Shown here: positions 52,309 through 61,703 of the stretch, in pieces
Layout: every line of letters starts with the position of its first letter
How positions within the stretch are numbered: the first letter of the stretch is position 1
Assembly: GCA_016719885.1 (NCBI GenBank)
Contig: JADJYF010000027.1
Location: forward strand, 62,001 to 126,000
DNA: 64,000 nt
DNA from: Pseudomonadota bacterium
GTDB lineage: Bacteria > Pseudomonadota > Gammaproteobacteria > Ga0077536
Reading direction: 5' to 3'
Notes under the pieces: generated by a model
The model's input: only the letters and a program-made list of their open reading frames with translations
What the model was told of the DNA's origin: nothing
Database searches by the model: none
Program-made: the position numbers and the translations under genes

Positions 52309-52872
52309 CTACCGCTTGTTGCTGAAATCCACCGTGCAGGCTTCGCCGACGCTTTCCAGGCCCACCGCATACACCAGGCGTCCGTAGCCGGTGAATATCG
52401 CCATGCGCCAGCCCAGCGCCATGATCTGTCGGTCGGTGTAGTACTGCCGAAGTTCATCGAACAGTTCCTGGCTCACCGAGAAGTGGTTGCCAGCAATGAC
52501 GTCCGCGAACTTGAGCGCGGCCTTCTCGGCCGGTGTGAACATGTCGCTGTCCATGAAGTTCGGCAGCGCGCGGATGTGATCTTCCGTCAAGCCCTGATCC
52601 CTCGCCGAGGCATACAGTGCTTTCATTCACAGACTACATTGATTGTGCAGCGCGACCTTGTGACGCACGAGCTCGGTCAGGCGAATGCTGACGCCGTCGT
52701 TGTCCGCCATGATGAACTCGTAGTACCACTTGACGAAATTCCGGTACAGGTCCGGCGTGTGCGCGAAGTACTGGATCCATTCGGATCCGCCGAGCGCCGC
52801 ATCGCTCTCGGCCATGGCCTTTTGCAGGTCCGGGTGGACCTGGTCATAAGGCAGTTTGGGCATGCGTATCAT
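52309..52872 (-). CDS. carboxymuconolactone decarboxylase-family protein with in-frame UGA at the CxxC motif
   Basis: From the ATG at 52872 (GGAGGT seven bases upstream) the frame codes MIRMPKLPYDQVHPDLQ to LVRHKVALHNQCSL, meets TGA at 52627-52629 as codon 82, and continues in the same frame from MKALYASARDQGLTEDH to DFSNKR at 52309. Read through, the product has 187 residues, the usual length of the AhpD/CMD family. The UGA sits exactly where the second cysteine of the family's CxxC motif belongs (C79-S-L-X82). It may be a selenocysteine codon, a nonsense mutation, or a sequencing error. If it is truly a stop, both halves are useless alone. Confidence 0.65.
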
Positions 52873-52997
52873 GCCGGTCACCTCCGTTCTTGAATTGGAA
52901 CCACGCAGGGCGCGCGCCCTGTCGAAGGAAGTATCGGGCACGGCCGACGCTGACGTCCAACCCACGAAAAGGGAGGCCGGCGCGCGGTGCGCGCGGC

Positions 52998-53510
52998 TTA
53001 AGTCGACGCCAGCAGGGAAGCCAAGGACGGCAGTTCGGCGCGCTCCGGATCGAGACCATTGCCCGCGAAGCTGACGCGCTCCAGGCGGCCGTCGCCGAGT
53101 GCATGTTCGACGATGAGGTCGTGCGCGCGCTGACGCGCCGTGTCTTCGCCGTCCACCGCGAGCGCATCCATGAAGCCATCGATGGCGGCGGCGATATGCG
53201 CGCGACGCAGGCCGGGCGTGGCCGCATCGCCGGCATCCGCGCATTCGTTCAATGCGCTCGCCGCCGCCTGCGTGCACGGGCCGCCCGTCGCGTGGGCGGC
53301 GAGGGCGAGCGCCAGCGCCGCCGTGCCGCGCGCGAGCGCTGCGTCGATGCGCGGCGCATCATCGAGTTGTCGCGCCAGCAGCTCCAGGTGCGCCGCCACC
53401 AGCTGCGCCTGTTCACGCGCCAGCGCATTGTCGGGCGCGATGGCCGGCAGGATCACTTCGTTGACGGCGCGGCGCAGGGTCGCCAGCCGCAGGCCGATGC
53501 TCGGCATCAT
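52998..53510 (-). CDS. DUF6285-like helical protein, partner of the phosphotransferase
   Basis: 170 residues from the ATG at 53510 (a second ATG follows at once). All-helical, with LATLRRAVNEVILPAIAPDN and AQLVAAHLELLARQLDD at the N-terminus, resembling the small DUF6285 proteins found beside APH-like phosphotransferases in acyl-CoA catabolism clusters. It begins 2 bases after the phosphotransferase stop, so coupled translation is likely. Molecular role unknown. Confidence 0.65.
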   Translation of the reverse strand: MMPSIGLRLATLRRAVNEVILPAIAPDNALAREQAQLVAAHLELLARQLDDAPRIDAALARGTAALALALAAHATGGPCTQAAASALNECADAGDAATPGLRRAHIAAAIDGFMDALAVDGEDTARQRAHDLIVEHALGDGRLERVSFAGNGLDPERAELPSLASLLAST

Positions 53511-53512
53511 GG

Positions 53513-54682
53513 TCAGTATCTCCCGCGCAGTTTGCTGGCGATGTCGGCCAGGATCAGGTGACCGACCGGCGCGAGCCAGCTCAACAGCGCATCCTGGTGA
53601 TTGTTGCCGGCGGCGGCCACCGTGAGGCAGGTGGCGAAAGTGTGCACCACGGATTTCCACGCGTTCAGCACTTCGTAGTAGTGCAAGGTGTCAGGGTCGA
53701 TGGTGCGCCCCGACAGCGTTTCGTAGCGATGCAGAAATTCCTCGCGGGTAAACAGGCCGCAGCACAGGAAACGCTTGTCCGCATCGACCAGTCCGAACAG
53801 CTTCTGCGTCACGTAGCCGACGTCTTCATGGAAATCGCCGATATGCGCGAGCTCCCAATCGAGCACCGCGGTCATCGCCAGGCTTTGTTCGTCGAACAGG
53901 AAATTGCCCATGCGGTAGTCGCCGTGCACGAACACCGGCGCCGCGCAGACGGGCGCGTGGCTCCGCAACCAGCGTCGCACCAGGCTCGCAAGCGGAATCT
54001 GTTCCAAGGCATCCTGCAGCCAGATGCGCTCATACCACTCAACCTGCCACAGCGCGGCCTCGCGACTGCCGGCGCGCGGCGCGCTGAAGCTTGGCAGATG
54101 CGCGTGTTGCCAGTCGAAGGCGTGGATGGCGACCAGGTTGTCGAGAAACCGTGGCGCGATGTGCGCGGCCGCCGCGCCGTAATCGGTGCCTATGCCACTG
54201 ACGCCGCCGTCGGTCTGCGTGCTCGGACGCGTCACGCCCGGCACGAAACTGGTGATGAGCCCCGACTGGCCGAGAAACTCGCCCTCCTGGTCGACGAAGC
54301 GCACCGCCGGCACCGGCACCGTGCCGCGCAGCGCCGCGATGGCTTCGGCTTCACGCTGGCGGCTGGTCTCGATGATGCTTTCCAAAGGGTCGAGGCGCAG
54401 CACCAGGCGTTCGGGCGTGGCGTTGGCGTCGTGCCGCAGGGTGAAGGAAAACATTTCCTTCGAGGCGCCGCCCGCGAGGCGCTGCACGTCGTCGACATGC
54501 ACCGCGTGACCGCTACGCGCGCCGCACAGCCGTTCGAGCTTGTCGCGCACGTCCTGTTCGCGCAATGCGCGGTAAGGCCCCTGGGCACGCTTGCGGAGCG
54601 TGCGCGCGAGGACGGCCGCGATGGCGGGTTCGAGCTGCGCGCCGGGCGCGTGCGCGGGAGGGCAGGGGTGGGGCGCCGTCAT
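53513..54682 (-). CDS. phosphotransferase family protein (APH/ACAD10-like)
   Basis: 389 residues from the ATG at 54682. The kinase-like fold is marked by LAGGASKEMFSFTLR (nucleotide site), the catalytic loop VFVHGDYRMGNFLFD and the metal site AVLDWELAHIGDFHEDVGY. Relatives of this kind phosphorylate hydroxylated acyl-CoA intermediates before acyl-CoA dehydrogenase-like elimination (as in human ACAD10/11). No such dehydrogenase is adjacent. It is the first gene of a pair with the DUF6285-like gene. Confidence 0.82.
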   Translation of the reverse strand: MTAPHPCPPAHAPGAQLEPAIAAVLARTLRKRAQGPYRALREQDVRDKLERLCGARSGHAVHVDDVQRLAGGASKEMFSFTLRHDANATPERLVLRLDPLESIIETSRQREAEAIAALRGTVPVPAVRFVDQEGEFLGQSGLITSFVPGVTRPSTQTDGGVSGIGTDYGAAAAHIAPRFLDNLVAIHAFDWQHAHLPSFSAPRAGSREAALWQVEWYERIWLQDALEQIPLASLVRRWLRSHAPVCAAPVFVHGDYRMGNFLFDEQSLAMTAVLDWELAHIGDFHEDVGYVTQKLFGLVDADKRFLCCGLFTREEFLHRYETLSGRTIDPDTLHYYEVLNAWKSVVHTFATCLTVAAAGNNHQDALLSWLAPVGHLILADIASKLRGRY

Positions 54683-54930
54683 GGGCACGCGCCCGCGTCG
54701 TTCCTCGCGTGAGTATCGCCAGTCAGCATCGTGTCCGTCCCCTGCAAGCGTGGCGGCAATATGACGGGCGCCGGTGGGCGGCGCAAGGCATGCGCCTTGC
54801 GGTCGGCATGCCTGGCGCTGTCGGTATGAAGACCGAATGATGAATACCGGCCCGTCGCGGCATCTGCTATAGATGGCGCCGGGCACGAGACCATGCCTGT
54901 GCATGGCCGCCCGATGCATGAGGGGAGACC

Positions 54931-56799
54931 ATGACGACACCTGTTCGCAGAATGAGTGCGGCGCCGGCCACGGTCGCGACGCTGCTATGGAGCGCGATGG
55001 CGCTGGCCGCCGGCCCGGCCGACACCGACTGGCCGAGTTACAACAACACCGTCGATGGCCAGCGCTTCTCGATGCTGGAGCAGATCAACACCGCCAACGT
55101 CGCGAGCCTCAGCGAGGTGTGCCGACTCAAGGTCGATGATTCCGGCACCTTCCAGCCAGGCATCCTCGCCATCGACGGTACGCTCTATCTCACCAATGCC
55201 CATGACACCCTGGCGGTCGATGCCACCAATTGCGCGGTGCGCTGGCGGCACAGCTATCGCGCCGAACAGCAGGAAGTCTTCCAGGTCAATCGCGGCGTGG
55301 CCTATGCCGACGGCAAGCTGTTCCGCGGCACGCCCGACGCACGACTGCTGGCACTGGACGCGGCGACCGGCAAGCTCTTATGGAAACACCAGGCCGGCGA
55401 TCCCAAGCAGGGCGAGTTCTTCAGTTCAGTGCCCGCGGTGTGGCAAGGCACGCTCATCACCGGCACGGCCGGCAGCGACTGGGGCATACGCGGCCGCGTG
55501 ATGGGCTACGAGCAGGACAGCGGTCGCGAACTGTGGCGCTTCTACACCATCCCGCGCGGCAAGGAGACCGGCGCCGAGACCTGGACGCAACGCGATGCCG
55601 CGCGCTACGGCGGCGGCGGCAGTTGGAGCACCTATGCACTCGACATGTCGGCCGGCGAGATCTTCGTGCCGGTCGGCAACCCCGCGCCGGACTTCATGCC
55701 CGATCACCGGCCGGGCGCGAACCTCTTCACCAACAGCGTGGTGGTGCTCGATGCGCGCACCGGCGCCTTGAAGTGGTGGCACCAGATGGCGCCCAACGAT
55801 GGCCTCGATCTCGATATCGGTTCGTCGCCGATGCTGTACTGGAACAGCAAGGGCGAACCGATGATGGCGGCGGGCAGCAAGGACGGCCACGTCTACGGCG
55901 TGAATCGCGAAACCCATCAACGGGTCTTCATGAGCGCCGTCACCACCATCGAGAAACCGACCCAGGCGCCCAACCAGGCTGGCGTGTACACCTGCCCTGG
56001 CGCGCTCGGCGGCGTGGAATGGAACGGGCCGGCCTACGATGCCAAGACCAAGCAGCTGGTGGTGGGCTCGGTCGATCGCTGTTCGATAGTGAAGTCGGGC
56101 GAGGTGAAGTTCGTGCCGGGACAGTTCCTGTTCGGCGGCAGCTATGAATTCGAGGGCGCCGGTACCGGCTGGATCCATGCACTCGATCCGGACAACGGCA
56201 AGGTGCGTTGGAAATACCACGCCGACGCACCGGTGGTGGCCGGCATGACGCCGACCGCCGGCGGCGTGACCTTGACCGGCGACATGTCCGGCAACCTGCT
56301 GGCGCTCGATTCCGCGAGCGGCGCGGTGCTGCTCAAGCACGCGACCGGCGGCGCGCTGGCCGGCGGTGTCATCACCTACGCCAAGGACGGACGCCAGTAC
56401 GTCGCGATTGCGTCGGGCAATACCTCCTCGCGCCTGTCCTTCGGTGAGAACGGTCAGCCGACGCTCATCGTCTACGCCTTGCCCAAGGGCGGCGAACAGC
56501 CGCTGGCGGCCGCGCCCGCCGCTGCGGCCGGCGCCGAGCTCGATCCGAAATCCGTCAGTCGCGAGCATGCCGACGCGGGCAACGGCCGCGAGGTCTATGC
56601 CAAGAACTGCGCCGCCTGTCACGGCGCGCAGGGCGAGGGCGGCGTCGGGCCGAAGCTGCAGGGCTTGAAGGAGCGCCGCGACTTCACCGCGACCGTGACC
56701 TGGATAGTGCAGCCCTCGGTCAAGATGCCGAAGCTCTATCCGTCGGCCTTGAATGCGCAGCAGGTGGCCGACGTCGCGGCCTTCGCGCAGGGCCTGTAA
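54931..56799 (+). CDS. PQQ-dependent quinohemoprotein dehydrogenase
   Basis: 622 residues with a signal peptide (about 1-27, ALAAGPADT). Residues about 30-530 are an eight-bladed beta-propeller with repeated AxDxxTGxxxW motifs (LALDAATGKLLWKHQ, VVLDARTGALKWWHQ, HALDPDNGKVRWKYH). A C-terminal cytochrome c domain holds NCAACHG (Cys-x2-Cys-His) with the axial methionine in VKMPKLYPS. It is a periplasmic alcohol or polyol dehydrogenase passing electrons from PQQ to heme. I see no vicinal Cys-Cys pair of the classical alcohol dehydrogenases, closer to polyvinyl-alcohol dehydrogenase-like enzymes. Substrate unknown. Confidence 0.87.
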   Translation: MTTPVRRMSAAPATVATLLWSAMALAAGPADTDWPSYNNTVDGQRFSMLEQINTANVASLSEVCRLKVDDSGTFQPGILAIDGTLYLTNAHDTLAVDATNCAVRWRHSYRAEQQEVFQVNRGVAYADGKLFRGTPDARLLALDAATGKLLWKHQAGDPKQGEFFSSVPAVWQGTLITGTAGSDWGIRGRVMGYEQDSGRELWRFYTIPRGKETGAETWTQRDAARYGGGGSWSTYALDMSAGEIFVPVGNPAPDFMPDHRPGANLFTNSVVVLDARTGALKWWHQMAPNDGLDLDIGSSPMLYWNSKGEPMMAAGSKDGHVYGVNRETHQRVFMSAVTTIEKPTQAPNQAGVYTCPGALGGVEWNGPAYDAKTKQLVVGSVDRCSIVKSGEVKFVPGQFLFGGSYEFEGAGTGWIHALDPDNGKVRWKYHADAPVVAGMTPTAGGVTLTGDMSGNLLALDSASGAVLLKHATGGALAGGVITYAKDGRQYVAIASGNTSSRLSFGENGQPTLIVYALPKGGEQPLAAAPAAAAGAELDPKSVSREHADAGNGREVYAKNCAACHGAQGEGGVGPKLQGLKERRDFTATVTWIVQPSVKMPKLYPSALNAQQVADVAAFAQGL

Positions 56800-56810
56800 C
56801 GCGAAACTAC

Positions 56811-56840
56811 CCCTGTAGGTGCGAATTCATTCGCACACTG
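56811..56840. repeat. REP-like palindrome, copy 2
   Basis: GTGCGAAT-TC-ATTCGCAC (56819-56836) is a perfect 8-base-arm palindrome preceded by CCCTGTAG. The sequence resembles the TGTAGG(A/T)GCGAATTCATTCGC repeats of gammaproteobacteria. It lies between convergent genes, like copy 1 at 4330-4349. Confidence 0.55.
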
Positions 56841-56861
56841 AAACCGCAAGTCAGGCGGGCG

Positions 56862-56907
56862 CCCGCCCCCCGGGGGGGGGGGGGCCCCCGGGGGGGGGTG
56901 GGGCCCG
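56862..56907. repeat. G/C homopolymer block
   Basis: Runs C6, G13, C5, G9, T, G4, C3 in succession, between convergent genes. Not biological-looking; likely a low-quality or misassembled stretch beside the REP-like element. Confidence 0.7.
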
Positions 56908-56950
56908 CCCTGGCCGCGGCCCGCGCCCGCCCCCGTCCCGCAAAGGAATC

Positions 56951-58759
56951 TCATACCGCGGCGGTGCGCGCCTCGAGCCACGCGCGAGCATCGCCGGCGA
57001 GACGCGGCAGCAAACGCTCGCGCACCATGGCGTGATAACCGTTCAACCACGCGCGTTCATCTTCACGCAATAAACGTAGATCGATGCAGCGCGTGTCTAT
57101 CGGGCACAGCGTCAGGGTTTCGAATTCCAACATGTCGGCGAAGGTGTCGCCTTCCGGCGTCAGCGCCGGCACGTTCAGTACCAGGTTCTCGATGCGCACG
57201 CCCCACTGTCCGGCGCGATACACGCCGGGCTCGATGGAGGTGATCATGCCGCTTTCCATGGCCATGGTCGCGTCGGGGATGGCCTTGCTGATGGTCTGCG
57301 GGCCTTCGTGCACGTTGAGGAAGTAACCGACGCCATGACCGGTGCCGTGGCCGAAGTCGATGCCTTCCGCCCACAGCGGCGCGCGCGCGATGGCATCGAG
57401 CATGGGGCCGAGCGTGCCGCGCGGAAAGCGCGTGCGTGACAAGGCCAGGGTGCCCTTCAGCACCAGCGTGTAGTCGCGCTTCATGGCCGCGCTCAGCGTG
57501 CCGATGGGCCACACGCGCGTGATGTCGGTGGTGCCGCCCAGGTACTGGCCGCCGGAATCGATCAGCAACAGGCCGTTGCCTTCGATGACGGCGTGCGATT
57601 GTTCGCTGGCGCGGTAGTGGGGCATGGCGCCATTGGCGTTGAAGCCCGCGATCACGGGAAAGCTCAAACCGACGAAACCCGGGCGGCGCGCGCGCGCCGC
57701 CGAGAGTTTCTCGTCGATGGTCAGTTCGGTGACACGCTCACGCCCCACCGCCTGTTCGAACCACGCATAGAACTCGCACATCGCCACGCCGTCTTCGATC
57801 ATGGCGGCGCGAACATGCGCGGCCTCGTCCGCGGTCTTGCGGCTCTTGGCGCGCGTGCTCGGGTTCAGCGCCTCGACCATGGGCAGACCTGGCGGTACGT
57901 TGGCGATGAGCCCGTGAGTGACGCGCCGTGGGTCGATGAGCAGCACCGCATCGGCCGGCAGCCTGGCCAGCGCCGCGCCGGCCTCGGCGTAGGGCGCGAG
58001 CGCGATGCCGTCGACGGCCAAGCTCGCGGCGAGCGTTGCATCGACCTTGCCCTTGGCGATGAAGAGTGTCGCGTGCTCGGCATCGACCAGCAGGTGCGCG
58101 AGGAACACCGGGTTGTATTCGACGTCGGCGCCGCGCAGGTTGGTCAGCCACGCGATGTCATCGACGCTGGACACGAAGTGATGGGTGGCGCCCAGCGAGT
58201 CCATCACGGCGCGCAACTGCGCCAGCTTGGCGCCGCGCGGCATGCTGGCGTGGGGCGGCAGGTGCGGGTAGACGGGCATGTCCGGCAGCGCCGGCCTGTC
58301 CGGCCACACCAAGTCCACCACGTCGCGGCTCGTATCGAGGCGGATGTTCTTCGCCGACAGCGCCGCTTCGACGGCGCGCGCGGCAGCCACGCCCAGTACC
58401 GCGCCGTCGACTGCCACCACGCCGCCCGGCGCCACCTGATCGAGCAACCAATCGATGTGTGAGTTGGCGTTGCCGGCCGCAATCTTCACGAGCTCGATGC
58501 CGCTGCCCGCGAGTTCGGCCTCGGCCTGTACCCAGTAGCGGCTGTCGGCGAACAGCGCCGCATGGCGGACGGTCACGGCCAGCGTGCCCATCGAGCCGGT
58601 GAAGCCCGACAGCCATTGCCGTGCCTGCCAGCGCGCCGGCAGGTATTCGCTCAGATGCGGATCGGCGCTCGGCACCAGCAAGGCGTCGAGCCGCGCTTCG
58701 CGCAGCACCTCGCGCACGCGTTCGATGCGTCGGTGAAATACGGAGTCAGGATTGGCCAC
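56951..58759 (-). CDS. pepP: Xaa-Pro aminopeptidase, M24B (aminopeptidase P) family
   Basis: 602 residues, the three-domain long form. Two creatinase-like N-terminal domains (ADPHLSEYLPARWQARQWLS and SVDDIAWLTNLRGADVEYNP) precede the metal domain: LLIDSGGQYLGGTTDITR (two Asp ligands), GHGTGHGVGYFLNVHEGP (His), SIEPGVYR and RIENLV (Glu ligands). It removes N-terminal residues before proline using two metal ions, probably in the cytoplasm. Monocistronic. Confidence 0.92.
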   Translation of the reverse strand: MANPDSVFHRRIERVREVLREARLDALLVPSADPHLSEYLPARWQARQWLSGFTGSMGTLAVTVRHAALFADSRYWVQAEAELAGSGIELVKIAAGNANSHIDWLLDQVAPGGVVAVDGAVLGVAAARAVEAALSAKNIRLDTSRDVVDLVWPDRPALPDMPVYPHLPPHASMPRGAKLAQLRAVMDSLGATHHFVSSVDDIAWLTNLRGADVEYNPVFLAHLLVDAEHATLFIAKGKVDATLAASLAVDGIALAPYAEAGAALARLPADAVLLIDPRRVTHGLIANVPPGLPMVEALNPSTRAKSRKTADEAAHVRAAMIEDGVAMCEFYAWFEQAVGRERVTELTIDEKLSAARARRPGFVGLSFPVIAGFNANGAMPHYRASEQSHAVIEGNGLLLIDSGGQYLGGTTDITRVWPIGTLSAAMKRDYTLVLKGTLALSRTRFPRGTLGPMLDAIARAPLWAEGIDFGHGTGHGVGYFLNVHEGPQTISKAIPDATMAMESGMITSIEPGVYRAGQWGVRIENLVLNVPALTPEGDTFADMLEFETLTLCPIDTRCIDLRLLREDERAWLNGYHAMVRERLLPRLAGDARAWLEARTAAV

Positions 58760-58943
58760 GGAGATTGGAGTTCGCTGTTCGCCTGGTCGGGCGTCGACAT
58801 TGCGGCGCGGCGTCGTCCCGTGTCAACCGCCCGCTGCGCGACGCTGGCGGGCTACAGCGGGCAGACGGGAATCTGCCAGGCCAGGCTGCGATTCGCGGTG
58901 CCGGCCGGATACCATCCGTCACTGGTCAGCGAGGAGCAGCGTG

Positions 58944-60014
58944 ATGGAACTGGGCTTGTGCGCGGCGTCGAAGATCGACGACATCGATTACCTGGTGCGT
59001 GCCGAGCAACTCGGCTACACCCACGCATGGATAGCCGACAGTCACATGCTGTGGAGCGACCCCTACGCGGTGCTGGCGCTGGCCGCGACGCGTACCCGCA
59101 CGCTGCGCCTCGGCACCGGCGTCGCGGTTGCGCCCACGCGTCCGGCGCCGGTCACCGCCGCCAGCATCGCGACCATCAACCGCTTGGCGCCGGGGCGCGT
59201 GTTCCTCGGCGTCGGTACCGGCAACACCGCGATGCGCGTGATGGGCCACAAGCCCATGCCGATCGCCGAGTTCGACACCTGGCTCACGACCGTCAAGCCG
59301 CTGCTGCGTGGCGAGGAGGCGTCGTTTCACTGGCGCGGCAAGGACATGCCGATACGGCATCTCATGCCCGACGCGGGCTTCGTCAACTTCGTCGATCCGA
59401 TCCCGCTCTACGTGTCGGGCTTCGGGCCGCGCGCGCTCGGCCTGGTCGGCAAGCATGGCGACGGCGCGGTGTTGTCCATTCCGCCGGACGCGCGCTACAT
59501 GACAGGCGTGTGGCGTCACATCGAGGCGGGCGCGGCGGCGGCGGGCCGCGACTTCGACCGTGCACGGTTTCGCGCCGCAAGTCTCACCACCATGGTGGTG
59601 TTGAACGATGGCGAAGCGCGCGATTCAGCGCGGGTGCGACGGCTGTGTGGCGCGTTCGCGATGGCGTCCCTGCATTACACCTACGACCGCTGGCGCCAGA
59701 CCGGGCAGCCACCGGGCCGCGCCGTGGCGTCGATCTGGTCCGACTACTGCGCCTACATGGCGGGCTTTGCCGAGGCGCGCCGCCACCAGCACGTCCATCG
59801 TGGTCACAACTGCTGGGTGGAAGCGCAGGAGCAGCGCTTTCTCACCGCCGACCTCATGGAGTCGACCTGCATGATAGGCACGGCGTCGGAACTCATCGAC
59901 CGGCTCGGCGCGCTCGGCGCAGCGGGCCTCGATGAGATCACCTTGCTGCCGCCGTTCGAACCGCGCTACGAGGTCATCGAACAGGTGGCGGCGGAGGTGT
60001 TGCGGCAGCTATGA
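58944..60014 (+). CDS. luciferase-like (LLM class) flavin-dependent oxidoreductase
   Basis: 356 residues from the ATG at 58944, with GAGGAGC upstream. The TIM-barrel pattern of bacterial luciferase relatives is visible: VRAEQLGYTHAWIADSHMLW, RTLRLGTGVAVAPTRPAPVT, LAPGRVFLGVGTGNTAMRV and LYVSGFGPRALGLVGKHGDG. The cofactor is FMN or F420; in proteobacteria FMNH2 is the usual reading, though the N-terminal half resembles F420-dependent members. Substrate unknown. Confidence 0.83.
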   Translation: MELGLCAASKIDDIDYLVRAEQLGYTHAWIADSHMLWSDPYAVLALAATRTRTLRLGTGVAVAPTRPAPVTAASIATINRLAPGRVFLGVGTGNTAMRVMGHKPMPIAEFDTWLTTVKPLLRGEEASFHWRGKDMPIRHLMPDAGFVNFVDPIPLYVSGFGPRALGLVGKHGDGAVLSIPPDARYMTGVWRHIEAGAAAAGRDFDRARFRAASLTTMVVLNDGEARDSARVRRLCGAFAMASLHYTYDRWRQTGQPPGRAVASIWSDYCAYMAGFAEARRHQHVHRGHNCWVEAQEQRFLTADLMESTCMIGTASELIDRLGALGAAGLDEITLLPPFEPRYEVIEQVAAEVLRQL

Positions 60015-60098
60015 GGCAAACGCTGGAAGATACCGCCCGTCGATGTTCGACGACATCCGGCATCGTCATGCGCTGACCGCCGCACTACCGCGTGCCTT

Positions 60099-61595
60099 TC
60101 AGCCCAGGTTCCCGAACGCCGGCTTGCCATTGTTGTATTCCCAGCCGAGCAGCCGGAACACCAGCGCTTCCGATTCAGCGTACTTCGGCGAGTGCGACAT
60201 CATCAGCATGTTCTTGATCGGATCGCCCGAGTAGTGGCGTTCATAGAGTGCCTGCCGCGCGCCGAACTGCTCGCCGGTGATGTCCCAGATGAGCTTCATT
60301 GCCTGCAGTCGCTCCCTGGCCGGGATGCCGGGTCCGATCATCAGGCGCTCGAGCAGCGGCTTGAGCGTCGGGTCGTCGAAATCTTGTTCGGTGAAGGTGA
60401 TCGGGCCCGAGCCGCCGATGACGCGGATGGCGTCATAGGCGGCCTTGTTGACCATCGGGAAAAATGCGATGACCGCGCTGCTGCCGACCCTGGGCTGGCT
60501 GCGACCCGCACACTGCAGCGTGTCGACGCCGAGTGGCCGCCCGTCCGCATAGGCCGCCAGCCGTTCGGCGATGTCGTAGGTGGTCGCTCGTTCTATGCCT
60601 TCGGCAACGTTCAGGTGGCACACGAGTTCGCCGAGGATCTCGCGGTAGCGTGGCAGCTTGTCGCGGCCGGTGACGCGCGCGGCGAGTGCCGCGACGCCGG
60701 TCAGGAAGCGCAGCTTGGCGGTCGAGCGCGCCACCGCCTGCATGGTGGTATAGCCGGGATAGAACGGGATGAGATTGTTGAACGCCTCGAGATCGCCCGC
60801 CAGGATCACGCGCTCGTCGGGCACGAACACATCGTCGAACAACAGCACCGCGTCGCCCTCGTCGAAGCGCGAGGTGAGCGGCCGGTCGAACACGCTGCGG
60901 TTCGCGTGGTAAGGCTCGCGGCACAGGATGGTCAATCCCTTGGCATTCATGGGTAGCGAAAACAGCAGGCACTTGTCTTCTTCGCCCGGCATGCGTGGTT
61001 GGTAGGGGCCGACAATCAATTCATTGGCGACCGGCGCCAGCGTCGACAGCAGGCGTGCGCCGCGCACCACGATGCCATCGCTGCGTCTTGCCACGACGCG
61101 TACCGTTTCATCCGGCGCCGCGTCGTTGCCGCGGTCGGTCTGCGGGTCGATGAGCGTATGGGTGATGGCGAGATCGTTGTCGCGCACGTGGTCGCGATAC
61201 CAGCGCGCCTTGGCGGCCGCTTCACCACGCCCCAGGAAGGTCAGCGACTCGATCTGGTCCATGCACCATGCGCTCATGAAGTCCGACAGCCGGCCCATGA
61301 GTCCGTAGGTCAGATCGGCACGCGCGCGAAAGCAGGCCAGCAGGCGCTCGGCCTGCGCCTGGGTGCGTGCCGGGAAGTAGGTGGCGCTGACCGCTGCCGT
61401 GGCTCCGTCCGGGGTGAAGGTCAGCACCTCGCGGTGCGGGGCTTGATGCTGGGCATCGTAGAGCGCGGCGATGGTATCGATGACGCCACGAAAGGCCGGC
61501 GTGGCGGTGACGTCCGTCACGCGCTCGCCGCCGGCGTGGATCACGCGGCCATCGCGCAAACTGTCGATGTACTGCTGGCCGGTACGAATACCCAT
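60099..61595 (-). CDS. 4-hydroxyphenylacetate 3-hydroxylase (HpaB)-family monooxygenase
   Basis: 498 residues with GGAGAGC before the ATG. The acyl-CoA-dehydrogenase-like fold of HpaB is marked by MGIRTGQQYIDSLRDGR at the start, YFPARTQAQAERLLAC, YHANRSVFDRPLTSRFDEGD, VFVPDERV and FYPGYTTMQAV. It is the FADH2-using oxygenase of a two-component system hydroxylating phenols. The flavin reductase partner (HpaC) is not adjacent. It diverges from an AraC regulator that probably controls it. Confidence 0.9.
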   Translation of the reverse strand: MGIRTGQQYIDSLRDGRVIHAGGERVTDVTATPAFRGVIDTIAALYDAQHQAPHREVLTFTPDGATAAVSATYFPARTQAQAERLLACFRARADLTYGLMGRLSDFMSAWCMDQIESLTFLGRGEAAAKARWYRDHVRDNDLAITHTLIDPQTDRGNDAAPDETVRVVARRSDGIVVRGARLLSTLAPVANELIVGPYQPRMPGEEDKCLLFSLPMNAKGLTILCREPYHANRSVFDRPLTSRFDEGDAVLLFDDVFVPDERVILAGDLEAFNNLIPFYPGYTTMQAVARSTAKLRFLTGVAALAARVTGRDKLPRYREILGELVCHLNVAEGIERATTYDIAERLAAYADGRPLGVDTLQCAGRSQPRVGSSAVIAFFPMVNKAAYDAIRVIGGSGPITFTEQDFDDPTLKPLLERLMIGPGIPARERLQAMKLIWDITGEQFGARQALYERHYSGDPIKNMLMMSHSPKYAESEALVFRLLGWEYNNGKPAFGNLG

Positions 61596-61703
61596 GGTGT
61601 GCTCTCCGATGTGCGGTTGATGGCTGTCAGTGCGCGCAAGTATCGGCAGCGCGATGTCGGGCGGGGAGTATGCGAGTGGTCAAAAATCTAATATTTTCGG
61701 ACA

